Positions 43,977 through 52,521 of a DNA stretch of 64,000 bases are shown piece by piece. This stretch comes from Pelotomaculum sp. DTU098 (GTDB lineage: Bacteria; Bacillota; Desulfotomaculia; Desulfotomaculales; Pelotomaculaceae). The DNA lies in the NCBI GenBank assembly GCA_001512635.1, contig LFSA01000032.1:1-64000 (forward strand), in the 5' to 3' direction. Every line of letters starts with the position of its first letter. Position 1 is the stretch's first letter. The notes beneath the pieces are model-generated. The model was not told the DNA's origin. It saw nothing but the letters and a program-made list of their open reading frames with translations, and did not search any database. The translations under genes were made by a program, and so were the position numbers.

Positions 43977-45731
43977 TTGGCGCGTAACCGCAGTAACTTA
44001 CCAAGGGTAGCTTATTTTTGTATGGAATACGGACTTAATGAGAGACTTCAAATCTACGCAGGTGGTCTTGGCGTACTTGCCGGTGATTATATCAAGGCTG
44101 CCAAAGACGAAGGATTTCCCATGGTGGCACTGGGAATTCTGTGGAGGCAGGACTATACTCACCAGTTTATAGGCGAAGACCTGATGCCCTATGATATGTT
44201 CCCCAACCTGGATTACAAGTTTTTAAAGGATACCGGTGTAACAGTTACAGTACAGGTCCGTGGTGAAGAGGTGCAATGTAAGGTTCGCCTGGTGGACCAG
44301 TATGGGAATGTTCCCCTCTATCTCCTGGACACCAATTATCCAGGAAGCCCCCACGGCTGGATGACGAACCGACTTTATGCCAGTGGCCCCCAGGAAAGGG
44401 TGGCGGCGGAGATCATCCTTGGTATTGGGGGTATCCGGGCCCTGAGAGCATTGAAAATACCTGTGGATGTGTACCACTTCAATGAGGGCCACGCTGTTCT
44501 GGCGGGTATCGAGCTGATCAGGGAAAAGATGACCGAAAGGGGAATGTCCTTCGAGGACGCCTGGCGGGAGACCCGGAAAGAGGTTGTTTTTACCACCCAT
44601 ACCCCTGTGGCGGCCGGCAATGAATCTCATGATCACGAGCTCCTCAAACATATGGGTGCCTATAACGGGCTTGATTACAACCAGATGAAGTTTCTGGGCG
44701 GTGATCCCTTTAATCTCACCGTAGCAGCCCTGAGACTTTCCCGGATTACCAACGCTGTGTCCAAAACCCACGGTAAAACGGCAAGAAACATGTGGAGAGG
44801 CGTTTACCATGCATCTCCCATTATTTCCATTACCAACGGCGTACATATTGACACCTGGCAGGACCCGGGTATTAAAAAGGCCTTTAAAACCGGGGGAGAT
44901 ATCTGGGAGCCGCACATGAAGTTAAAAAGAAGACTGCTGGAATATATTAAAAAACATACAGGTACGAGGATGAGTGAAAATGCCCTGACCATCGGCTTTG
45001 CCCGCCGGGCTGCTCCCTATAAGCGAAGCGATTTAATTTTTAGGAACGAAGAAATCATCGCCCCACTCTTAAGGGATAAAAAAATACAACTGGTTTTCTC
45101 CGGTAAGGCTCATCCTGAAGACAGGATGGGTAAAGAAATCATCAAGTCTCTCGTTGAAATGGACCGCAAGTACAGGGACAGCATCGTCTTCCTAGAAAAC
45201 TACAACATGGAGCTGGCCCGCTTGCTGGTGCAGGGCTGCGACCTCTGGCTCAACAACCCACGTAGACCCATGGAGGCCAGCGGCACCTCGGGTATGAAAG
45301 CAGCCATCAACGGTGTGCTCAACCTGTCTATCGTGGACGGATGGGTGGGGGAAGGGCCCCAGCACGGTGTGAGCGGCTGGCTTATAGAGAGCCCCAACCG
45401 GGGTGATTCCGATCCGGGTCAGGATGAAGAAGACTTGAAAGCGCTTTATGAAGTCCTTACAGGGGAAGTTATCCAGACCTTTTATAACGACCGCACCCGC
45501 TGGGTTGAGATGATGTTTGCAAGCATCGATATGGCCCACTGGCAGTTTTCATCCCGGCGGATGATCAGGGAGTATTATGACCTCATCTACCAGGAGGAGG
45601 AATACCCGGCTGAGGCTGAGATTCAGGAGCAGGCCGGGCAGGCATTGCCCGGGGCTGCCTTTGAAAAACAATGGGCAGAGCAAGGGGAGAATGTTTTCCT
45701 CTACAACAAAGAATCTTCTCTGCATTCGTAG
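43977..45731 (+). CDS. Alpha-glucan (glycogen/starch-type) phosphorylase, short form
   Basis: 584 residues, TTG start with GGGGAGGT. A GT35 phosphorylase of the shorter 'alpha-glucan family' type, lacking the N-terminal part of the 800-residue enzymes. Seen: EYGLNERLQIYAGGLGVLAGD near the start (key GGLGVLAGD), HFNEGHAV, TTHTPVAAGNE and the PLP-lysine region SGTSGMKAAINGV. It releases glucose-1-phosphate from internal polyglucose. The GH15 gene 22 kb away may act on the same store. Monocistronic. Confidence 0.92.
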   Translation: MARNRSNLPRVAYFCMEYGLNERLQIYAGGLGVLAGDYIKAAKDEGFPMVALGILWRQDYTHQFIGEDLMPYDMFPNLDYKFLKDTGVTVTVQVRGEEVQCKVRLVDQYGNVPLYLLDTNYPGSPHGWMTNRLYASGPQERVAAEIILGIGGIRALRALKIPVDVYHFNEGHAVLAGIELIREKMTERGMSFEDAWRETRKEVVFTTHTPVAAGNESHDHELLKHMGAYNGLDYNQMKFLGGDPFNLTVAALRLSRITNAVSKTHGKTARNMWRGVYHASPIISITNGVHIDTWQDPGIKKAFKTGGDIWEPHMKLKRRLLEYIKKHTGTRMSENALTIGFARRAAPYKRSDLIFRNEEIIAPLLRDKKIQLVFSGKAHPEDRMGKEIIKSLVEMDRKYRDSIVFLENYNMELARLLVQGCDLWLNNPRRPMEASGTSGMKAAINGVLNLSIVDGWVGEGPQHGVSGWLIESPNRGDSDPGQDEEDLKALYEVLTGEVIQTFYNDRTRWVEMMFASIDMAHWQFSSRRMIREYYDLIYQEEEYPAEAEIQEQAGQALPGAAFEKQWAEQGENVFLYNKESSLHS

Positions 45732-45777
45732 GAAAGGCTGTTAACAGCCACTCTTTCACTTACAGGTATGGGGCTGT

Positions 45778-45815
45778 GCCTGCCCCGGGTATTATTACCT
45801 GTTTCCGGGGCGGGC
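45778..45815 (+). terminator. Hairpin after phosphorylase gene
   Basis: GCCTGCCCCGG pairs with CCGGGGCGGGC (one wobble), 16-nt loop, followed by TTTGAC. A short palindrome GGCTGTTAACAGCC lies upstream near 45736. Confidence 0.65.
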
Positions 45816-45976
45816 TTTGACAGGCTGGACCTGGTCCCCGCCTTTAGAAATAGTTCCTGGAATCGTGGACCGGCTAAGTTTTACCGGTTGTTTTTTTTGA
45901 TAAAATCGCCTGCAACCGGGCGGTTTATGTTTTTATAATAATAAGGAAGGATCAACAGGTTAGAGGGGGGTATTAA

Positions 45977-46501
45977 GTGCGAAAGCCTGTTATCGGTGTT
46001 ATGGGTGGCGGGGAGTCGGCATCTACTGAGGATTGCAGGCTGGCTTACCGTCTTGGCGCTTTAATTGCTGCGGAGGGCTGGGTTTTGCTGAACGGGGGCC
46101 GCAATGCCGGAATCATGGATGCTTCTGCCAGGGGAGCCAGGGATGGAGGGGGATTGACTGTCGGTATTCTTCCCGGCGCCGACACAGAACAGGCCTCCCG
46201 TTATATAGATGTTGCGATTGTAACAAATATGGGAGGAGCACGGAATGTGATTAACGTCCTTTCCAGCGACATAGTTGTAGCTATGCCCGGTAAAGCTGGT
46301 ACAATTTCTGAAATTGCCCTGGCCTTGAAATATAAAAAACCTGTTATTTTGCTGAATTTTGATGTCCGCGCGCTATTTCAGGCATGCGCGGGGGAAACCC
46401 TTTTGCACTATGTGCAGAGCGTGGAGGAGGCTATCGGCAAAATTAAAGAATTACTTGGCGCAGGTAAACTTCACATTAAACAAGGTTGTCCGAAAAGGTA
46501 G
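45977..46501 (+). CDS. TIGR00725 / LOG-like family protein
   Basis: 174 residues, GTG start with GAGGGGGG. Rossmann-type fold with IGVMGGGESA, LNGGRNAGIMDASARGA and the LOG-like PGKAGTISEIALAL motif where PGGxGTxxE is usual. LOG relatives release cytokinin-like nucleotides or hydrolyse nucleoside monophosphates, but TIGR00725 members have no proven reaction. No operon partner closer than 160 bp. Confidence 0.85.
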   Translation: MRKPVIGVMGGGESASTEDCRLAYRLGALIAAEGWVLLNGGRNAGIMDASARGARDGGGLTVGILPGADTEQASRYIDVAIVTNMGGARNVINVLSSDIVVAMPGKAGTISEIALALKYKKPVILLNFDVRALFQACAGETLLHYVQSVEEAIGKIKELLGAGKLHIKQGCPKR

Positions 46502-46663
46502 GAAAACAGGGTGCTGAAGGCAGTAACAAAAAACAGGTGCACTGGTAAAGCAGCAATAAATTACAAAAAATTTTTATATTTTACGTTGCCTGGCAGAACC
46601 AAATCAGGTAATTATGCGTCTAAATGGTAAGAGGTTCTAAAGGAAGAGAAAGGAGGAGGAGCA

Positions 46664-46906
46664 ATGGAGAAGATTGTCACAGAAGGGCTGGTGCTGGCGG
46701 CAGTGTCTGCCCTGGGCGGCTCCTTCAGCCTTTTTCATAATTTAGGACTTTCCTGCTGGTTTTTTTCCCTGGGCGGCATCATCATATTACTCTCCGGCCT
46801 TCCGGTAGCCGCTCTCCCATTTTTTGTTGCGGCAGCCCTGTGTTATAAAGCTAAGCAGGGAAAAAACCAGAAAAACGACGGAGAATTAGTAAATCCCTCC
46901 GAATAA
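46664..46906 (+). CDS. Small membrane protein
   Basis: 80 residues with an excellent AAGGAGGAGGAG site. Two hydrophobic segments (about 5-25 and 30-60), a charged tail KAKQGKNQKNDGE. Not recognised. Followed by an intrinsic terminator, so it is probably a single-gene unit. Confidence 0.6.
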   Translation: MEKIVTEGLVLAAVSALGGSFSLFHNLGLSCWFFSLGGIIILLSGLPVAALPFFVAAALCYKAKQGKNQKNDGELVNPSE

Positions 46907-46922
46907 TATTTCGGTCAAAGTG

Positions 46923-46956
46923 ACGGGAACCCACTAAAGGGGCTCCCGTTCTTTTT
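46923..46956. terminator. Terminator between small membrane gene and ablB
   Basis: ACGGGA-ACCC pairs with GGGG-CTCCCGT across ACTAAA, then TCTTTTTTA. Works for the plus-strand gene. Confidence 0.75.
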
Positions 46957-47864
46957 TATTTTTCCTGATTAAATGCTAGTTTAGCCCAAAGGTACATATC
47001 CTCAAAGCCGCCGCCGATATTACAGTTATTGATCAGTACTCCGTAAAAATGATAGCCGGCGCCTGCAAATACCCTGTTCATTCCGGTAGAACTGCTGCGG
47101 GAGATGGTGTAAAAACAACGCAGGCCTTCCTGCCTCAAACGGTCTTCCAATTTTCCCAGAAGGCAGCCAGCCAGACCGTGTCCTCTCCACCCCGGTATTG
47201 TAGCGAAATCTGTCATTTCCGCGTTTTTCATCCGGCTATTTATCTCTGCAGAGGCCGCGGCAACAAGTTCATCGCCAAACCAGGCTGTTATATAGATAAC
47301 ATTTTGACGCATGCTGTATTCAAGGTAAGCGGGGTCTGAGACCGGAAAAGGGTAAGTTGGGAAAGTATTGTGATAAAGGTCCGCCAGTATCCTGCTGTCT
47401 TCTTTCCGGCCCCATTTTAATTGAATTCCCTGCGGTAGCTCACGTTTGTTTTTAGCCTTGCCTGAAACTGAGGATAAAACCGGTGGTTTAACTCGCTTGT
47501 TCAGGGATGGGGTTTTTCTTTTAGCACTCAAATATTTAGAAAAGACTAGAGCTGTTTCCCGGCCCAGGTAGTAACCAGGTATAGTTGCTTCCAGGCTCAT
47601 CCCGGCTGCCGTAAAGGCATGCTTCCATTTGGCCGGGGATTTTAGCCAGATTTTGTCCAGGCCGGATGCAGCAGCTTTTTTCTCAAGGGCGCGAACCATT
47701 TCCACGGCATTTTCTTCTTTTACCAATAAAAACTCATCAACAGTAATTCGAAGGTTGTATGGTGAGATTAAGACCCGGCAGTTGAAGCCCGGTTCCTGTA
47801 GTGTCTCCCACCGGTCCTGCCGCCAGCCTTCCTGCGATTTTACTCTTTTTTGATTAACAGCCAC
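46956..47864 (-). CDS. ablB: Beta-lysine N-acetyltransferase
   Basis: About 302 residues from the GTG at 47864, which has an AGAGGA site; the frame continues upstream inside ablA. The C-terminal third is a GNAT fold (MTDFATIPGWRGHGLAGCLLGKLE, key GWRGHGLAG). AblB acetylates beta-lysine to N-epsilon-acetyl-beta-lysine, a compatible solute. It overlaps the end of ablA by 11 bp, so the two are translationally coupled. Placement after the aminomutase gives good support to the name. Confidence 0.87.
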   Translation of the reverse strand: MAVNQKRVKSQEGWRQDRWETLQEPGFNCRVLISPYNLRITVDEFLLVKEENAVEMVRALEKKAAASGLDKIWLKSPAKWKHAFTAAGMSLEATIPGYYLGRETALVFSKYLSAKRKTPSLNKRVKPPVLSSVSGKAKNKRELPQGIQLKWGRKEDSRILADLYHNTFPTYPFPVSDPAYLEYSMRQNVIYITAWFGDELVAAASAEINSRMKNAEMTDFATIPGWRGHGLAGCLLGKLEDRLRQEGLRCFYTISRSSSTGMNRVFAGAGYHFYGVLINNCNIGGGFEDMYLWAKLAFNQEK

Positions 47865-49137
47865 AGGCCTTGTCCTCTCTTTCCAGGTGTCTGGCTTTGC
47901 GGCGGTTGCCCTCAGGCACAAGACTGACCGCGGGGAAACCCGGGTTAACCAGTTTCTGCAGACCCACAGGCTCCTGCTCTACTCCGTCGCTTCTACAGAT
48001 CGTGCAGGTAGCAGGGCAGCCGGAGGTTGGATTCACAGGTTCTTCATAAACGCAGATAACGCCTTCATAGTTGCGCAAGATTGTTTTATTAGCAGTTAAG
48101 GAAAGCAAATAGTTGGGTAGAAGCGGAATTTTACCGCCGCCTCCCGGCGCATCTACAACATAATTGGGTACGGCGAAGCCGGAAGTGTGACCTATCAGCG
48201 ACTCCATAATTTCTATTCCCTTGGCAACCGGTGTGCGGAAATGTTCGATGCCCCGGGATAGGTCGCACTGGTAAAGGTAGTATGGCCGGACCCGGTTTTG
48301 TACCAGGAGATGAACAAGCTTCTTGATAATGTGGGGGCAGTCGTTTACCCCCCTCAACAGGACGGTCTGGTTTCCCAGGGGAATGCCGGCATCAACTAAC
48401 CTGGCCAGAGCCTTGACGGACTCGGCTGTAAACTCCCGGGGGTGGTTAAAATGCGTGTTAATCCAAATGGGATGGTATTTCTTCAGCATCTGGACCAGTT
48501 CTTCGGTGATGCGCTGGGGCATGACAACCGGTGTCCGGGTGCCAATGCGGACCACCTGGACGTGGGAGATATCCTTTATTCTACGGATGATTCGTTCCAG
48601 GCGGGCTGTTGACAGAATAAACGGGTCACCTCCGGACAGAAGGACGTCCCGTATTTCATGATGCGCTTTTATGTATTGAACGGCCCGTTCAAGATCATGA
48701 TCGGTAACTCCTCTGTTATTATCCCCTACTTTGCGCTTGCGGGTACAGTGGCGGCAGTATACTGCACACTCATTGGTAACAAGGAGTAGCACACGGTCGG
48801 GATAGCGATGGGTCAAACCCGGCACGGGAGAATCGCCTTCCTCGTGCAGGGGGTCCTCCATGTCGCCGCAGCCGCTGATTAACTCCCGGGGATCGGGCAG
48901 GCACTGCGCCCGGATGGGACAGGCCGGGTCATCCTTGCGGATCAGGGAGGCGTAATAAGGCGTAACGGCCATGGGAAAAATTTCTGCAGCCTTTTGAATA
49001 TCCTTTTTTGTTTCATCTTGTAGAGGGATATGCCTGGCAAGTTCAGGCACTGTCAAAACACGGTTCTTCAAATGCCAGCGCCAATCATTCCAATCTTCCT
49101 TGTCTCTGGGTTGCAGGTTCAGTATTTTTGCTTGAAT
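47854..49137 (-). CDS. ablA: Lysine 2,3-aminomutase
   Basis: Radical-SAM, PLP enzyme that turns L-lysine into beta-lysine. Seen: the SAM cluster CAVYCRHC, SGGDPFIL, and the PLP-lysine motif APGGGGKIPL. About 427 residues if started at an ATT codon (49135-49137). A GGAGG lies nine bases before it. No ATG, GTG or TTG occurs in frame between that site and a TTG at 49069-49071. That later TTG would cut off DWNDWRWHLKNR, a conserved N-terminal block of the family. CTG at about 49125 is another option. First gene of ablA-ablB. Confidence 0.85.
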   Translation of the reverse strand: MQAKILNLQPRDKEDWNDWRWHLKNRVLTVPELARHIPLQDETKKDIQKAAEIFPMAVTPYYASLIRKDDPACPIRAQCLPDPRELISGCGDMEDPLHEEGDSPVPGLTHRYPDRVLLLVTNECAVYCRHCTRKRKVGDNNRGVTDHDLERAVQYIKAHHEIRDVLLSGGDPFILSTARLERIIRRIKDISHVQVVRIGTRTPVVMPQRITEELVQMLKKYHPIWINTHFNHPREFTAESVKALARLVDAGIPLGNQTVLLRGVNDCPHIIKKLVHLLVQNRVRPYYLYQCDLSRGIEHFRTPVAKGIEIMESLIGHTSGFAVPNYVVDAPGGGGKIPLLPNYLLSLTANKTILRNYEGVICVYEEPVNPTSGCPATCTICRSDGVEQEPVGLQKLVNPGFPAVSLVPEGNRRKARHLEREDKACGC

Positions 49138-49222
49138 AACTCGATACCTCCTTTTTTAAATTCAATATTTTGAACCACACGGTGTAAATTAGCCTGGCAA
49201 TACGCCGACATAGGGCGATATC

Positions 49223-49288
49223 CAGACAACTTGTAGTAGTTATTAAAGTTGTCTGTATAATTATAACAATATTATCCTTTTATGTCTA
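49223..49288 (-). promoter_or_regulatory. ablA promoter with inverted repeat at the start point
   Basis: Minus strand: TAGACA (49283-49288), 17 bp, TATAAT (49260-49265). Directly downstream is a perfect 10-bp inverted repeat, CAGACAACTT (49223-49232) and AAGTTGTCTG (49246-49255), covering the expected start and the first ~30 transcribed bases. Likely operator or leader hairpin. The rest of 49138-49558 shows no gene; the plus-strand half holds only the ger ribosome site. Confidence 0.6.
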
Positions 49289-49558
49289 TTAAGCAGGGCT
49301 TTGATCTCAGACCCCATCGAGCGTACAGGCGTTATTTTCAGCCTTTATCTTGGATTAGTACGGCATTCATGGATAATGCTCCAAAGCCCTCCGGATACTT
49401 CGCCGATGCTTTAACCCGGTCACTTTTTTCATAATCACAGGCCAAATGTGGCGCAGGCCACTGTACCCGCTCACCTCCCGGCCTGATCGTAATCCCCGCA
49501 TAGGCCCTATTTAACATGGATACAATAAGGATCAACGACGATTGCTGGAAGGTGCGGC

Positions 49559-51427
49559 ATGTTTAACCTGAAACAGTTATTGCAAATAATCTCCTACCAG
49601 GAAAACCTCGACACCGAAGGTTTTATCCTGAAAGAGACAAAGGATGATCAACAAAAAGCCGGCAAAAAAGATCAGGGGCAGGCCGCTGCGGATAGTAAAC
49701 AAAGAAGCGGTGCAGGGCAACAACAGGCCGGGGCAGATGCCCAGAAAGATGACGGGAAGGTTGAGCAGCAGGCCGGGAAGGATGGGCAGAATCAGGTGTC
49801 CGGCGGAGAGGACGAAGGGGCGGCGGACCAGAACAAAAGGAGTAGGAGCCGCCGTTCTTTCCGTAAGCCCGTTCCCTCCTCCGGCACAAGCGCCCATAGG
49901 GCTGCAGAGGACGGGGAGGTCAGCGCTTCCCTCGAGGAAAACAGGGAGTCCATCCGCCAGTTATATGGTTTGCCCGGCAATAAAGATGTGATCATAAGGG
50001 ATTTTACAATAAATACGGTTCCCCCTGTCCGGTGCTTCGCTGTTTTTATCGATGGCCTGACGGACAAGGTTGTCCAGGACCTCCTGTTTCAGGCTTTGAT
50101 GGCCTTTGCCGGGCAGGCTGCCCCGGCCAGCGGGGAAAAACTTGTTGACCTGGTTAAGGATAGCCTGATGCCCGGCAACCAGGTTTCGGTGACTGCCAGC
50201 TTTCGCGAGTTCTTAGACGGTGTAAACTATGGAGGGACGGCCCTATTTCTGGAAGGCTGCGGTAAAGTATTGCTGGTGGAAACCAAGGGCTGGGAGCACC
50301 GCACTGTTGACAGGCCCCAGAGCGAGCAGACAATTAACGGGCCGCAGGAGGCTTTTACGGAGACCCTGCGCACCAATACGTCCCTCATAAGGAAATTATT
50401 GAAAAGCGAGCAGCTCACCACGGAACTGCTGACGGTGGGTTGCCGCGTCAGGACCTACGTTGCCGTCATGTACCTGCGGGACCTGGCCAACCCGGATCTG
50501 GTTGCCGAGGTCAAAAGGCGCATTGAGGGCGTCAAGGTGGACTACCTTGCGGACAGCGGTGTCCTGGAGCAGTTCATCGAGGACCACCCGTACAGTTTGA
50601 ACCCAACCACTCTGGCCACGGAACGCCCGGACAGGGTGGCCTCAAAAATCATGGAGGGGAAAGTGGCCATCCTTGTGGACGGGAGCCCCTTTGTCCTGGT
50701 TGTTCCCTCCACCATGTACGAGCAGCTTCACACAGGGGAAGAAATATACAGGCGCTGGCAGTTCGGGACCTATGTCCGCTACCTGCGTGCTCTCTCCTTT
50801 CTGGCTTCCTTTTTACTGCCAGGGTTATATCTTTCCCTGGTCCTCTTCCATCACGAAATGCTGCCCACGGAACTGCTCCTGGCCATTGCCGGAAACCGGG
50901 AAAGGGTACCCTTTCCCTCAATCATGGAGGTGCTGATGATGGAGTTTGCCCTGGAGTTTATCCGTGAGGCCGGTCTGCGCGTACCCGGCGTAATGGGTAC
51001 CACTATCGGCATCGTGGGCGCTCTGATCCTGGGCCAGGCTGCCGTGCAGGCCAACATCGTCAGCCCCATCCTGGTCATCCTTGTGTCCGTAACAGGGCTG
51101 GCCTCCTTTGCCATTCCCTACTATTCCCTGGCTTTTACAACGCGCATCTATCGCTTTATTTACATTGCCCTGGGCGCCACGCTGGGCTTTTTCGGGATTT
51201 CCATCGGCCTTTTTATCCAGGTCCTGCTCACGTCTAATCTGAAGTCCTTCGGAGTTCCCTATCTCGTCCCAACCGGTCCTCGGACGTCAGCCGGGGCCGA
51301 TGTAGTCACCCGGCTGCCGATTTTCTTTCACGAAAGCCGCCCCGATTACGTCAATCCCCAGGATGCAACCCGGGCTCCAAAAGTTTCCAGGACCTGGCTT
51401 AAGAGGGACAGGGGTGAGCGAAGATGA
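49559..51427 (+). CDS. Germinant receptor subunit A (GerA/GerKA family)
   Basis: 622 residues, GGAAGGTG site. The first ~110 residues after a short start are a low-complexity stretch rich in Gln, Lys, Gly and Asp (QQQAGADAQKDDGK and similar), unlike the core. Then the GerA core: IRQLYGLPGNKDVIIRDF, FIDGLTDKVV, RPDRVASKIMEGKVAILVDG and about five membrane segments. It sits in the spore inner membrane and senses germinants with the B and C subunits. The operon overlaps ATGA with the next gene. Confidence 0.93.
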   Translation: MFNLKQLLQIISYQENLDTEGFILKETKDDQQKAGKKDQGQAAADSKQRSGAGQQQAGADAQKDDGKVEQQAGKDGQNQVSGGEDEGAADQNKRSRSRRSFRKPVPSSGTSAHRAAEDGEVSASLEENRESIRQLYGLPGNKDVIIRDFTINTVPPVRCFAVFIDGLTDKVVQDLLFQALMAFAGQAAPASGEKLVDLVKDSLMPGNQVSVTASFREFLDGVNYGGTALFLEGCGKVLLVETKGWEHRTVDRPQSEQTINGPQEAFTETLRTNTSLIRKLLKSEQLTTELLTVGCRVRTYVAVMYLRDLANPDLVAEVKRRIEGVKVDYLADSGVLEQFIEDHPYSLNPTTLATERPDRVASKIMEGKVAILVDGSPFVLVVPSTMYEQLHTGEEIYRRWQFGTYVRYLRALSFLASFLLPGLYLSLVLFHHEMLPTELLLAIAGNRERVPFPSIMEVLMMEFALEFIREAGLRVPGVMGTTIGIVGALILGQAAVQANIVSPILVILVSVTGLASFAIPYYSLAFTTRIYRFIYIALGATLGFFGISIGLFIQVLLTSNLKSFGVPYLVPTGPRTSAGADVVTRLPIFFHESRPDYVNPQDATRAPKVSRTWLKRDRGERR

Positions 51428-52521
51428 TCAGGGAAGGCAGCTTCGGACCGGCAGAGGCGGTGATCCTGCTGGCCATCTCCAACATCGCCAGGTTTTTTTT
51501 ACCGTACCCAAGAAGTCTTGCTGAAATTGGGGGACCAGCCGCCTGGCTGACGTTGCCGGGGGGACTGCTCATAGTCCTGGCCGGTGTATACGTAATGTCG
51601 GTTATTTTAAACAAATATCCTGGAAAAACCATTATTGAAATTATCGAAGAGGTTTTCGGGCCGGTGCTGGGTACTGTTTTTAATCTGGTTACCTTCTCCT
51701 TCTTTTTAGCCGTAGGTGCCCTGTTTACAAGGGAGTTCGCCGAGGCCATGATTATCACCGCCCTGCCTGAAACACCCATCAGCGTTATCACTGTGGCTTT
51801 TCTGGCCATGGGCCTGGCAGGAGCCTACCTGGGCATCGAGGCCCTGGCCCGGGCGTCCCGTCTTTCCTACCTGTACGTGCTGGGGGGTATTGTCCTCCTC
51901 CTCCTGGCCATGATCCCCCAGTGTAATCTGGATAACCTTTTTCCCCTTTTGGGCAGGGGACCTCTTCAGGTTTTAGGGAATGGCTCCCTCAGTACCGCCG
52001 GTGTCACTGAAATTATCCTGGCAGGGGTGCTGGTCCAGGCCATGGGCGGAGCCGGGAACTTCCTCAGCATCGGCTTCCGGGCCATGCTGCTGGCATACGG
52101 GATTGCGCTGGCGCTAATGGTAACCCTGGTCATGACCATTCATTACCAATCCCTGGCCGAGTTTACCCTGCCTTTCTACCAGCTGGCCAAGCTGATCTAT
52201 CTGGGCCGGTTCTTTCAGCGGGTTGAGGCTGTTTTCGTAATTATCTGGAGTGTGGTGGGAGCCCTGAAGATCGCCCTCACCCTTTACGGGGCCACGGTTT
52301 CCCTGACCAGGTTGCTGAAGCTGCCGGATTATCGCCCGCTACTCTGGCCCCTGGGTCTGGTCATGTTCATAGTCAGCCTGCTACCGCCGGATATGCCCGC
52401 TTCGGTCAGGCTGGATTTAGTTTTTCTGAGGCCCTTTGCCCTGGTTCCCAACTATTTAATCCCGCTCCTTGTGCTGGCAGTTTACTGGTTGAGGGGGAGA
52501 GGCCGACGTGCCGGTAGTTAG
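51424..52521 (+). CDS. Germinant receptor subunit B (permease-like, GerB family)
   Basis: 365 residues with about ten membrane segments; an APC-like fold. It starts on the ATGA overlap with subunit A. PLLGRGPLQVLG and AVYLRALGPE-like features are absent, but GPAAWLTLPGGLL and LPYPRSLAEIGGPA fit the GerAB/GerKB group. It binds the germinant in well-studied relatives (GerBB, GerKB). Overlaps subunit C by 14 bp. Confidence 0.92.
   Translation: MIREGSFGPAEAVILLAISNIARFFLPYPRSLAEIGGPAAWLTLPGGLLIVLAGVYVMSVILNKYPGKTIIEIIEEVFGPVLGTVFNLVTFSFFLAVGALFTREFAEAMIITALPETPISVITVAFLAMGLAGAYLGIEALARASRLSYLYVLGGIVLLLLAMIPQCNLDNLFPLLGRGPLQVLGNGSLSTAGVTEIILAGVLVQAMGGAGNFLSIGFRAMLLAYGIALALMVTLVMTIHYQSLAEFTLPFYQLAKLIYLGRFFQRVEAVFVIIWSVVGALKIALTLYGATVSLTRLLKLPDYRPLLWPLGLVMFIVSLLPPDMPASVRLDLVFLRPFALVPNYLIPLLVLAVYWLRGRGRRAGS

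Noticed and set aside
49338-49535. 65-codon minus-strand frame between ablA and ger operon
   Set aside because: TTG start without a ribosome site; composition not protein-like; lies in a control region.
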